Assembly (NCBI GenBank): GCA_936450465.1 | Contig: OW388294.1 | Coordinates: 992,001 to 1,056,000 of the forward strand | Length of the DNA: 64,000 nt | Source of the DNA: Gibbula magus | Taxonomy: Eukaryota; Mollusca; Gastropoda; Trochida; Trochidae | Reading direction: 5' to 3' | Shown: one piece after another, positions 51,918 to 63,900 of the stretch | How the letters are laid out: every line of letters starts with the position of its first letter | Position numbering within the stretch: position 1 is the first letter of the stretch | Translations under genes and position numbers: made by a program | Notes under the pieces: generated by a model | Seen by the model: only the letters and a program-made list of their open reading frames with translations | Databases searched by the model: none | Told to the model about the DNA's origin: nothing

Positions 51918-52122
51918 TACCAGTGTAAAGTAAGCACCAACAGTATGCGAGCTCACTCCCTTCCTTACAGTCATGCTATAAAGTAAACATACTCATCTAG
52001 TCGGCTTCGGACCAAGGAACATAATAGGAAATAAATTGAGAACTCCTGAATTCTCACCCAAGTCACCTTTGTTTCATTTACAGTATGAGGAATACAGCGT
52101 AGTTAATATTCATATGTCCTAA
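51918..52122 (+). pseudogene. exon-like module Q, best-preserved copy
   Basis: The stretch cactcccttccttacag ends at 51970 and makes a good 3' splice site. An open frame follows from 51982 to a stop at 52120-52122, reading SKHTHLVGFGPRNIIGN and then FHLQYEEYSVVN. The same downstream residues recur at 44250-44326 and, in part, at 8990-9035. A TAA directly before the frame (51979) means the exon would be broken if that phase is used. I do not recognise the peptide. It may be the last coding exon of a small duplicated gene whose first exon is module N, but this is inference. Confidence 0.35.
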
Positions 52123-54460
52123 GTGGTTCTGCACGTTTAGCCATACTTTATTATTTATAGACAAAGAACAAGACTCCTGATAGACTATAGGAGGACCAAT
52201 ATTGCTTCGTAGGCTGAAGGATTCAGCTTAACACTTTAGTTTGTGATCTTTAACTTCCATCAATGAAAAACTGTTACCAGAGGGCAATTAATATTTTCAA
52301 GATTTATCGTATCGGTGATCTCTGAGCTTTTTGTTTGTTAAGTTTCTAATACATGTCAACACTTTGTTATAAACATTTTGTCATTTCTAGAGTATGAATT
52401 GTATAAGACCTCGACTAAAACAATATACATTTTAAATTGCAACATCAGTGATTAGGAGTGAATTACTTCTTTATTCCATGATTGATGTTTAAGTCAAGTG
52501 ATAGCACTACGCTATGGCCCCTAATGATATTCATAAAAGGGTCTATAGATTTTATTCTGACTATATTTGGAGCATTTGTCTTAAAATAAACAGTGTTATC
52601 AAAATCTAAACAACATTGCATTAAATTTGTATAAACTACATCAAGGGATATAATTGTAGTGTTGCATAACATATACAATATTTGCTCAAATTTGAATAAC
52701 ATATAATATAAAATTCGCTTTATTTGCGGTATTCGCTTGCCTATCTGCACTTGTTTGACTGAACATAAGGTTATGTCAAACTGAAAATCGTTTACAGACA
52801 AGGAATGACCTTGGATGAGAAAATCTGCACAATGCATTCTCAAGGGACTAGACATCAAAGGAACTTAACACTCGGATTTAATATAACTGCACTGGAATGT
52901 TCTGTCAAATCAATAACCTCATTAGGAAGAAACTACAATGCGATGGTAAGATAAATTACCTTGAATATTCATAATTTCCATTTGATGTAGGGTAATTAAA
53001 CACTGTAAATTATTATAATTTAATACTATGGCAGCCATCAAGAGACTTACCCATAATAAACTATATAATTATTTAAGATAATAGATTACAACTGTTATAA
53101 AAACCAGCATTATTGCATTGAATAATTGTACATCATTTCAAGGGATAGACCTTTAGTTCTGTATTATTGAAAGCAAAACAAAACATTCACTTAAGTTTTA
53201 ATGACATATAAGTATGCACTTATGTTTATTCCATAGCCTATATGCACTTTGTCTGAACAAAAGGTTATGTACAGCTGAAAATTGTTTACATGCAACGAAT
53301 GGCTTTGGATGAGAAAATCTGATCAATGCATTATCTATTCAACAATCAGGAGGGACAAATTTCCAATAACATCGTCCATAATGCTGTAATCAGTAATCCG
53401 TCGAGTGACAATTTATATGCATTGTCAAGAGCTTAAATTTGGTTTATGACATCATATCAAACATCAACAAATAAATTGTATAAAAATAATCAAAATCTGA
53501 CGGTCACAAAGCATTTACAATTCAATTCCACGCATGGTTACTTGTCTCAATGTCTTATTACTGCACATAAATCAAACTTGAGTACAATTATTATCACATT
53601 TCTGGCAAAAGATAAATCGTTTCAGCTAATTCAAGATATATTAAACCATTACACTACTGTTATAACTGACTGCACATTGGTTTATGGGTCTTCTGATCTG
53701 TTAAATCAATTATAGCCAAAGGAAACATCTGCCAGTATTAGAAACCAACAGTAAAGAGAATGCAGAGGTATCAAACGTTTCCTTACCCAGAAGTTTTTGT
53801 AGATTGTCAGATCGGACATTATATTGTGCTCTTCTTCCACTGATTGGTTTGTACATGAACAATGCATTCAAAACAGAGTTGAATAATATTACTCTTAATC
53901 TAATCATGGCTTCTGAATCACGCAGCACTGACACTCTTCTTCTTTAAAGGCAGATATTGTTTTGTCAATGGACTAATTTAGTAGTTTAGCAAAAAAAACC
54001 CGTTAAACCTATCATTACAAATACTTTTATGTTTACTTGAATTCAGTGTTATTTTAAAGCTAAATCTGTCGATATCCACTACAATGTTAATTGTTTAGAT
54101 TTGCAACGAATGTGTCAATCGAAAGATTATTGACATACACACATAAGCATAAGGATTTTTTCTGGACAAAAATCAATTCCAAACTAATTAAATCTATAAC
54201 AGAACGAGACTACGGTGGTAAGTCAAAAACTGTCTTTAAAATATTTAACCCAGACTAACTGGCTTTAAATAAAACATACACGACTTTGCATTTGGCATTT
54301 CATTTACAATACTGACAAGTACATTCTGTGTTATAGGTTTATAACTGTTAAGTAACATTGATATAAATCGGTAATCTCTTCAGCAAAATGCAAAGCTAAC
54401 TTCCATGCTCTTTCTCTCCTTTATATTGTTTACCAGGCTAAGCTATGTTTGATTTTGTAG

Positions 54461-54649
54461 CAGAGATTGAGAATAATATGGATGCCTACAACGAGCTCCC
54501 AAAATATCTGCAGCCGGCTGCTCATGTTTGCATTTGCAGGTTGTATTGTGTACATTCTACTCCTTGGGAAACTTTTTGTAGGAAACTGTCATAGGTCAGG
54601 GGAACCTGACATAGACACAAACATTTTACAAATGACAAACATTTTCTAA
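54461..54649 (+). CDS. exon-like module N-b: short type II membrane-anchor frame
   Basis: A pyrimidine-rich run gattttgtag ends at 54460. Initiator ATG 54482 opens a 55-residue frame ending at 54649. Residues 1-13 are polar (MPTTSSQNICSR), residues 13-31 form one hydrophobic segment (LLMFAFAGCIVYILLLGK), and the rest is polar with SGEPDID. This shape fits a type II membrane anchor, as in Golgi transferases, or a small secreted or membrane peptide. The paralogue at 62656 differs by an in-frame 21-base length change, which suggests past coding constraint. No catalytic domain follows. The possible donor after the hydrophobic part reads GGAAAC here, so splicing there is lost. Confidence 0.4.
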   Translation, partial: QRLRIIWMPTTSSQNICSRLLMFAFAGCIVYILLLGKLFVGNCHRSGEPDIDTNILQMTNIF

Positions 54650-55451
54650 AACTAAAACAGTACCTTGCCTGAATACTGGATGGATTATGTTGTGTTACAA
54701 TGAGTGTAATGACTCAAATCAATAGATAGATTTGCCAATTCCAGTATTTATAACATTTGAAAGCTGCTAGCAATGGTTTGTTTTAGCTGACAATTAGTTT
54801 GTTAAGTGATCTCATGCAGTGATGCTTGTCTCAACTACACACATTAAATCGATCAAACATGACAGTAATCTCCAATCCTGCTTCATTAAAAATATCATGG
54901 ACAACCCTATACTTTACCTGAAATCAGTTGTGAAATCAAACCAATGATAGGGATGTAATGAAGGTAATGCATGTCCGTTCATTACCTACTCAGCCAAAAG
55001 TTTTATAAAGATAATAAAATAACAGAAATTTGTTTTACAGATATTTAAAATATCCAAAATGTTTCAACGTAACATAGTTAAAAACTGCAAAGAACGCTTG
55101 GACAACAACAAAGACATTGAATAACAATGGTAACACCTGGACAGTTAAAATCTAAATACAATGTGAAAATGTGTGTGCCATATATTACATCAAACGATAC
55201 ACGAGCCTGAACAATATCAATTGAACTCGCAATTCCATCAGCATAATTATATGTACTCTTATGTAGTTCCACGCTCTACTCTGTGATATAACCACAGCTA
55301 TACACACACCAGTGTACAATCTGAGTCAATACTTTGCTACAATTCTGACATAATGTACAGATACTCACCATTGAGGAATAGACTACAATGTATATCCAAC
55401 TGAAATCACATGTTATCAGCATGTATATTATAAGTTGTATGCTTCTCACGA

Positions 55452-55551
55452 GGGTAATACGGGCTCATGTACCATCTTTGTACCAGTGTCGCCCGAGCCT
55501 TCAGGCGAGGGTGACACTGGTACAAAGATGGTACATGAGACCGTATTACCC
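55452..55551. repeat. large hairpin, 43-bp arms
   Basis: Arms 55452-55494 and 55509-55551 pair over 43 positions with two mismatches (one a G-U pair in RNA), around a 14-base loop. It is absent from the sister position near 63760, so it arrived after that duplication. It may be a fold-back element or an inverted duplication. Confidence 0.9.
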
Positions 55552-56683
55552 GAAGTTATTGGCCAATGAGGAATAAAGTATACCCAACTGAGCTAACAAT
55601 ACCAAAGGATGAAGTTTTGATACATCCAACTCCTCAATGAGATATCTAAGATACGAGAACAGCTTTACACCAGTGTAAAGTCAGCACCAACACTATGCGA
55701 GCTCATTCTCTTCCTCACAGTCCTTCTATAGTAAACATACTCATTCAGTCAGCCTCGGATCAAAGACAATAATAGGAAATTAGTTTCAGAACTCATGAAT
55801 TTCGAACGCCTCTTAATTTATAACAGGAACAACAGAAGCCACTTTCAGCATAGTTAATATTAATATCTCTTAAGTGCGCCTGTACAAATTATTATAATTG
55901 TTTATTTATGGACGAAGAAAGGGACTCTCGGTGCAGGACAGGAGGATCAATACAGCACAACAGGTCTGTCGGATACATTGGTTTGTTTCAGTTTTAGCTT
56001 ATGTTTCATTTGTGGTTGTTGATCGTGTACCTTTCAGCTGGGATAGAGATTAAAATGATATAGGCCTAATTTAAAGTAATAAGACAATAATCCATGACGT
56101 CATGTGTGTTACTTTGGTGATTGGCTGTTCTTAGCGGCCACTGAACATGAACACGACCTTATAACATCATACAATAAAACAAATATATGTTAGTTCTTGA
56201 TAAATACCATGATTATCTCATCTCGTGAAGTAGAAAACTGATATATTTTAATAAATATAACTTTCTAACTCACTCTAGGGGATAAACATGATATTAGTAA
56301 AACAAACAGATATCCTCTATATAAAGCTGAATATATTGGCACAGGGACACAATGAAAAACGAATGTATACTAGGTAATAAAGTTACTTTAAGTATGATAT
56401 TGAACATCTTCGGTTATAATGCATCTGTTGTGTTATTTAAACACAGAACTTTATATGACATGAGTACTCCATAAATATATTTCTTCATGTTTTCAAAGTT
56501 TTCTTCATTCCATTTGTATTAAAACGAAAATCCAACTTTAAACCGAATGGGATTTTTCTTTTTTAACAAGTATTGATCTTGAGATCAACAATGATAAACG
56601 CCAGTAATTCAATTAATTACATAGATATAATATAACTTACCCAAAAGAAAATATATCGCAGCAACATCACCCGAAGAATATAA

Positions 56684-56956
56684 ATGACACTTCTGAAAGC
56701 ATTCGCCAACTGCAATACCACATCTGTATCATCCAAGTTACGACCAAGCTCTGATAATCTTCAAATCCTAGCTCCCTTTGATATCGCCAGAGCAGATATT
56801 TCTACACTGACGATCGAAGACAGCCAATCAATAGTTTTCAACTGGAAGGAAAACGATGACGAAGATTCCTCTATGTCCCTTGCACAGCTGCTCAGGTGCA
56901 ATCCAGGAAGATGTAGTCGATATGCAGACTGTTTAATGGTTAAATGTAATCGATAA
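56684..56956 (+). CDS. hypothetical 90-residue frame, possible exon
   Basis: An ATG-initiated frame in a stretch richer in G+C than its surroundings. The first 65 residues are mixed and acidic in part (KENDDEDSS). The end is cysteine-spaced CNPGRCSRYADCLMVKC (four Cys, each four residues apart). It has no signal peptide and no match I recognise. It lies in sequence found once in the window. On the minus strand the left side carries gggtaagt, a strong donor, so a minus-strand exon is an alternative. Confidence 0.25.
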   Translation: MTLLKAFANCNTTSVSSKLRPSSDNLQILAPFDIARADISTLTIEDSQSIVFNWKENDDEDSSMSLAQLLRCNPGRCSRYADCLMVKCNR

Positions 56957-58189
56957 TAAGTATTAAGAGCCTCACACAATCATTGATCAAATTCACATTT
57001 TCCATAGTTTTTGTCATCATAATTGCGCGTTAGCACAAAAACAATATTTTCGTTCATAAAAATAAAACAATATTGACAATAAAAAAAACAAACTTAAGAA
57101 AATGTTCATGAAATACGACATGAGAATATATACGATCTATTCTTTCTTTCTATGTGGACTAGAAAATCTGTCCATTTATCACACGTCCCTATTAAGTATT
57201 GAAGATTTTACATCTTTAAATTCACAACAGTCCACAATATAAAGAATTAAAATTCACACTCTCAAAATGTATCTTTGAATAAAAAAATAAATATACTTTA
57301 TCAAGAGATGAACCAAATAATCAAACTGAAAATAACTCAGAAAACAAAACGAAAATTTAACATCACATGTAATCATTTGTTTTTGTGCACTAATGTGAGC
57401 TGACAAACTGTCACATGGAGCTGAACATTGTTGATGGGTACCTGAAATCGGTACATCTATTCAATGATTTCCACAGGGGACTAGTTACCAAAAGGACCTT
57501 TTAACACCAGCTTATATGACAGACTGCACTTTGTTTTGTAGTTCCTCTATTCTGTCAATTCAATTGACGACAATAGAAGACGATAAGGTGATAGTAAGAG
57601 ATGAAAGAGCTTGGAGCATTGAACGTTTTTACACTCACCTTAAACGAACAGGCACAACTTGCAATTACTATATAAATCTTCCTCATTATCATATTTTTAA
57701 AAACATGTACATACAGTTCACTTCTCAAGTGAAAAGTTCTGTCTCAGCAAAACAATTCAAAGTGGGCGTAAAATATGCATTGTGTTTTTAAAAATGTTAT
57801 TTAAAAATTAAGTAGAACATTCAGATGTGAATTCCAGATGAAACATAATAACTATAGACGTGGATTTCTTTGTAGATTTATCTATTTAACAGAGCGTTAA
57901 GGGAATAGAGGTTCACGTGATTTGGCTAAGAATACTGCATAATTTGCAGGTGCACATTTAAAACAATGCATCAGTTGTCAGTATTTTTCGGGGGACATTT
58001 TAGCAATTGGTGATACTAACCAATAACATGTTTACTACTACTACTCTATTACAAGAGTGCATGGAAGATAAAGAACCTTTATCAAGCAAACAAAAACGTA
58101 ATTGAAATAAGTTAAGTTATCGACAATGTTATTCTGTTTTGACTCACTAATTAACTTTGGAATCAATAACAGCAACATTTCAATTGTCC

Positions 58190-58520
58190 AATCATTAACG
58201 GAGCACACTGGTGTTTTGGTTTGCATGTTGGACTCAAACGGTAAAGGCTCGGGCTTTAATCAGACACGAAAATAGTGTAACCTAGTCGTCAAACTGTGTT
58301 GTGTCCCTGGGCTAGCACTTCCTACACATTGCACCCAGTCTATCCAGCTGTACAATCGGGTACCTGAACAACACAGACCTGGGTTTGAATCCCAGCAGAA
58401 ACAGAAGGCCGCATACTGTGTTGCTAACACAGAAGACCATGTTCTTCATCCTACATAAACAGCATATAGTTATTTTTTTTTACCATACAACAATACCGGG
58501 GACCTGGCGTGTGTATTCAA
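58190..58520 (+). mobile_element. tRNA-derived SINE with conserved central domain
   Basis: A degenerate tRNA-like head (about 58195-58262, ggtaaaggctcgggctttaa resembling a B box) is followed by ttgtgtccctgggctagcac and cccagtctatccagctgt at about 58298-58350. This is the type of central domain shared by widespread animal SINEs. A second B-box-like gggtttgaatccc lies at 58381-58393. The ends and any target duplication are not resolved. Confidence 0.5.
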
Positions 58521-59654
58521 GGGATCGAAAAGATACAAATGTATGTGATATGTTCCGGATTTTATACTCAGACAGCACTTAGTACGATGGGTAACGGCCA
58601 CCATAGACATGGAAGAGCGTCGTTACAGATGCCACAAGCTGTAAACAGCAACGTGCATGGAGGAGGAAGTTAAGGAGAAATACACTATCATTCATGTTTG
58701 TCCACACATCTGATGACATCTGTCACATGTATCTAACCAGGATGAGAGAGTAACTATGAAAGTCATTCAACTTCCTTAATGAATTATACGAAATTCAAAC
58801 ATAATAACACAGTTCGAGTTCACAAGTAACAGTTATTTGAGAAAGACACGAGTTTAATGTAAAGCAAAATACTTACTAAGGGTCACCAAATTATCCAATG
58901 CAATCCAAAATATATATCAAATAGTTCATCTTCTATACAGTTGACAATTCCTTAATAGACTTTCATATTCCTTCACAGGAAATATATAGGATACTGGCTT
59001 CTCACCGCTGGATATTTAGGAAGGAAACATCCCATATAGACAAATGGCCATTCCTACGAAATTTATGGATACATATTAAAACACATTGTTTAATACAATA
59101 TTTCAACACCCACTGTTTTTTTAAAAAAAGATGAAGACCAGAATATATCTTATTGACTAATTATAAATATGTAATTAGCATAGACAGAAATTCTGTTAAT
59201 GAAAATATATAATGACAAATATGTTTGATGCAAAAATAAATGGGTTTGTTTCGTTCAGCACATTGTTACAATTTTCACAATTCATATTGTTTCAAATAGT
59301 GACTTTTACTAAAATCCATTTATTAAAAATGTCAACAGTTAACTTGAAATAATGACATTATTCATTTTACAACGATCAATATTGACTGACATTTCCCTCA
59401 AGAACTAAAGTTGTTTGCGAATGTGCAATTATAAAGTTCTAATCATACTGTTAACAGCTTAACATGTCATCTCTTTTCACTCGTCTCAAATCTCAAGAAA
59501 CACGTACCTCTGTGGAAGGTTTGAATGAAGAACGTGTGTTTGGGGATGAAGAGGAGAACGCTGACAGCACCTGTTATGAATACCTACCACCAGACAGACA
59601 ACATTCTCAGCTTGTCAGCTTGTGATCAAAAAAATATAGGAAACTTGCACATTC

Positions 59655-59745
59655 CCATCCAGGTCCAGTAGCTTCGTGGTATAGTAACAGGACTTCAAAT
59701 CATCAAACCTTCAAGTAGTTATATCCATTGAAATCCCCGCTGTGA
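59655..59745 (+). mobile_element. tRNA-like SINE head fragment
   Basis: The order tagcttcgtggtatagtaac, then ttcaaatcatc, then ttgaaatccccgctg follows a tRNA A box, anticodon-arm region and B box, but each is degenerate. It is not a functional tRNA gene. Confidence 0.3.
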
Positions 59746-60589
59746 GTGTTTAGTATTTAACCAAGCCAGTCCAACAAACTCAGAAAAACAATATTTGGAA
59801 ATCATCATTAATCAAATGTACCATTTCTAGCAAAATACCATTGCTTACGATAACAGAAATCCAAGTAAGTGTCGCACTTGTGCATTATTTGTTTGACCTT
59901 TATCTCAATAAAAAATGTTTAATCCAAACTACTGACCAAGTGCCCAATACACAGACCCAAATAACTTACATTACTTGAGAAGGAGTGACTTTTGTGTACT
60001 TCGTGTGGATCCTGGAATCATTAAATTTATTTATTGTAGTGTGTATGTTTGGGGTTCAGGAACGTTTACTGTTGAGTTGTAATTTGGAAGGCACACCTCC
60101 GAATCCAACACCAGCATAAAAAGGTTACATTTATTCATGACATGCTTGACAGAAGGTACGATCATTCAATTTAGTCAAATCACAACACACTCGTGTCAGC
60201 ACCAACACAGTAAAAGGTCAGTAGTAGTGATAATGTAGCACAGAGTGTCAACTGTATCCTGGACAGTTTCATTAAAGTCACTTATACCATAAATCTATGC
60301 TAACTGTGCTGGATAACTAGCAGCGCATTTACTTTGCCGATAGTGAAAACTGCTGATTTTAATACGTATTACGATTATTATATACTTCGCTGTGGTATGT
60401 AAATTGTTATATCAGCGTCTTAATATCATTAAATGTATTCACTTTAGAACGTCTACAATATATGTAAACCCGAATTACTAGCTGTGGCAACAGTTAAGGC
60501 ACCAGCTGAGGCAAAATGAATTTCATGTACAATATCGACAGATTACATTTGATTGATAAGTGTGAAGTTCCCACTTCTAAATTGTCTAA

Positions 60590-60765
60590 AATAGCCGAAC
60601 ACAAAGTACATCTCCATGGCCTTCCTCTCATTGATTGTGCTACCTTACTTTACTGAATAACTGAATAACTTGAATAACGGGATTTCCTGCAATTAACTCT
60701 GCAAATGCTCGAGGGAAGCGGGCTCTTTACTGAAGTTTCAGGTGTTAGTGTATTTATTGAGAAAC
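60590..60765 (+). pseudogene. exon-like module N, copy 5 (decayed)
   Basis: The acceptor run is destroyed by repeated ctgaataa and the ATG position reads ATT. Only homology to the other copies identifies it. Confidence 0.35.
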
Positions 60766-62634
60766 TGGTATTAATATCATCAGCTTAGATGTATTTCAGG
60801 AGGACCAGAGAAAGACACCAATCAGTTGGCTTCTTAGAATGATGCTTATCCCATCTAATCACATTAAAGAGATCCCAACATAAAAGTAATCATCAATCTT
60901 GCTACTTTCAATTTCTATTAGTTTGGAACATTTCTTATCAATCACACATTTTCTTATCACAGTAAGACATATATCATTGCAATTCATCAATGAGGAATTG
61001 ACTGTATCCAACTGAAATCAAATTCAATCAGTATGAACAGTATATAGTTAATATATAGAATATAGATTAGTGCCTTCTGACGTGAAATATATAAACACAA
61101 GTTGATAAACATTACGTATAGCCTTAATTTCACTGTGAGTTGCTTGACGATGTGCTCACCTCATACAAGTGATATCTCCTGTGGCAGGCCGTATTGGATG
61201 GTATTAATGTTCCCACTCAAGAAAGGATGTCTCAGAAAAGCAACACACCTTCTTCTTTACAGTAAACTTACTCACCAGTGAGGAATACACTACATCCAAC
61301 TGAAGTATGGCGTTATGTAATTATCACTTAAATTAAAACATTCACTTAAATTTTAATGACATATAAATATAAAATTCGTTCTATTCCCTAGCCTATATGC
61401 ACTTTGTCTGAACATATGGTTATGTTAAGCTGAAAATTGTTTGACCTTGGATGAGAAAATCTGATCAAAGCATTATCTATTCAACAATCAGGAGGGACAA
61501 ATTTCCAATTACATAGTCAATAACGAACTAGTGCTGTACTCAATAATCCGTCGAGTGACAATTTATATATATTGTCAAGAGCTTAAATTTGGTTTATGAT
61601 ATCTCATCAAACATCAACAAATAAATTGTATAACAATAATAATCAAAATCTGACGGATACAAAGCATGTACAATTCAATTCCACACATCTTGTCGTTATG
61701 TCTTATTACTGCACATAAAAAAAAATTGAGTACAATTATTATCACATTCCAGTAGTAATCGTTTCAGCTAATTCAAGATCTATTAAACCATTACACTACT
61801 GCTATAACTGACTGCACATTGGTTTATGGGTCTTCTGATCTGTTAAATAAATTATAGCCAAAGGAAACATCTGCCAGTATTAGAAAGCAACAGTAAAGAG
61901 AATGCAGAGGTATCAAACGTTTCCATACCAGAAGTTGTTGTAGATTGTCAGATCGGACATGATCTTGTGCTCTGCTTCCACTGATTGGTTCGTACATGAA
62001 CAATGCATTCAAAACAGATTTGAAAAAAATTACTCTTAATGTAATCATGGCTTCTGAATCACGCAGCACTGACACTCTTCTTTTTTTTAAGGCAGATATT
62101 GTTTTGTCAATGGATTAATTTAGTAGTTTAACAAACATGTCAGGGTAAACAGAACACAATGAATAAAAACCTTTAAACCTATCGTTACAAATACTTTTAT
62201 GTTTACTTGAACTCAGTATTATTTTTAAAGCTAAATTTGTTGATATCCACTACAATATTAATTGTTTAGATTTGCAACGAATGTGGTCAATCGAAAGATT
62301 ATTGACATACACACATAAGCATTAGGATTTTTTTCTGGACAAAAATCAATTCCAAACTAATTAAATATATATAACAGAACGTGTACGGTGGTAAGTCAAA
62401 AACTGTTTTTGAAATATTTAACCTAGACTACCTGGCTGTTAGTAAAACATACACGACTTTGCATTTGGCATTTCATTTACAATAATGACAAGTAAATTCT
62501 GTGTTATAAGTTCATAACTGCTACCAACATTCATTGAAATTGGTAATCGCTTCAAAACAGCGAAATTAATGCTAACTTCCGTGCTTTCTCTCTTGTATAT
62601 TGTTTACCAGGCTAAGCTATGTTTGTTTTTGTAG

Positions 62635-62823
62635 CGGAGGTTGAACATACTATGAATGCCTACAACGAGCTCCCAAAATACCTGCAGCCGGTTGCTCATG
62701 ATTGCATTTGCAGGTTGTATTGTGTACATTCTACTCGTTGGGAAACTGAAGATAATCACCATCATCCTTTTTGTAGGTAACTTTCATAGGTCAGGGGAAC
62801 CTGACATAGACACAAACATTTAA
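62635..62823 (+). CDS. exon-like module N-b, intact copy with full membrane segment
   Basis: The acceptor-like tttgtttttgtag ends at 62634. ATG 62656 opens 55 residues: a polar start MPTTSSQNTCSR, a hydrophobic stretch LLMIAFAGCIVYILLVGK, a second one ITIILFVG, then SGEPDIDTNI and a stop at 62821. The TAG/GTAACT at about 62776 would serve as a splice donor, making the part up to FV a first coding exon. Against its paralogue at 54482 there are four substitutions in the first 93 bases, three changing the residue conservatively, and a 21-base in-frame difference. The function is unknown. Confidence 0.45.
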
Positions 62824-63789
62824 CAAGTGACAAACCTGTTCTAAAACTAAACCAGAACCTTGTCTGGATACTGAATGAATTATGTTATCCTACAAAGAGT
62901 GCAATGACTCAAATCAATAGCTAGATATGCCAATTCATATATACCACTATTATGTATTTTTTTCAATCAAAATGTACACATTGTTAAATCCCTATGTTCT
63001 ATGGCCCAGTCGCCTAAACTTCATGAAATAAACAATATATATTTGCCAGTTCTTGTGTTTATATCATTTAAAAGATGCTAACAATAGTTATGTCTATCTA
63101 AAAATTAGTTGGTTAAGTGATTTCATTCATTCATGATGCTTGTCTCAACTAAACACATGAAATCGAACCAACATGAAATCCTGCTTCTTTAAAAATATCA
63201 TGGACAACCAAATACATTTCCTGAAATCAGTTGTGAAATCAAACGAATAACAAGGATGTAATGAAGGTAATGCAGGTTCATTACTTACGCGGCCAAAAGT
63301 TTGATAAAGTTTACAAAATAACAGAAATTTCTTTTACAGATAGTAAAATGTCAAAAATGTTTCAATGTAACATAGTTAAAAAACTGAAACGAACTCTTGG
63401 ACAAGAAACAAGAAACACATTGAATAACAATGGTAACAAGTGAAATATTAAAAACCTAAATCAAATTTGAAAAATTGTATTAGACATGTGTGTGCCGTAT
63501 ACTGCATCAAACGATATAACAACCAATCACTTGAACTCTCAATTAATTCAGAAGAATTTTATGTATATAATTATATGTATGTGGCTCTACGCTCTCCCCT
63601 ATGATAGCCACAGCTACACACACACCAGTGTACAATCTGAGTCAACACTTTGCTACAGCCCTGATATAAAGTACAGATACTCACCATTGAGGAATAAACT
63701 ATATCCAACTGAAATCACATTTCCATCAGCATGTAGATATTTACTTGTCCCACTCTCAAGAGGAGATCTAAGATACAAGAACCACTTTA

Positions 63790-63900
63790 CTCGATACCAG
63801 GGGACAATCAGGAACACAATGCGAGCTCACTTTCTCCTTTACAGCCCTTTAATAAAGTGAAGTTAGTGGCCAATGAGGAACAAATAATATCCACATGAGT
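63790..63900 (+). pseudogene. exon-like module Q, diverged copy
   Basis: The acceptor-type run ctcactttctcctttacag ends at about 63844. It is followed by a frame that differs from the other copies and meets a stop within 20 codons. Confidence 0.3.

Larger units (their letters stand above)
48241..60429 (+). repeat. duplication unit 5 plus unit-specific right part
   Basis: Anchors run in array order: 48300, 48630-49030, 49490, 50470-50640, 52090, 52740-52880, 53500-53900, then the diverged N-b block 54380-55840. Sequence from about 56000 to 60430 mostly lacks counterparts in the window. It holds one modest open frame (56684-56956), a SINE and otherwise AT-rich DNA with no recognised gene. Confidence 0.65.

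Noticed and set aside
53710..53934. Minus-strand frame shared with 61824-62075
   Set aside because: Similarity is explained by recent duplication, and the two frames diverge by a frameshift in the middle.
58381..58393. tRNA gene suggested by gggtttgaatccc
   Set aside because: No matching A box or acceptor stem at tRNA distance. Better explained as part of a SINE.
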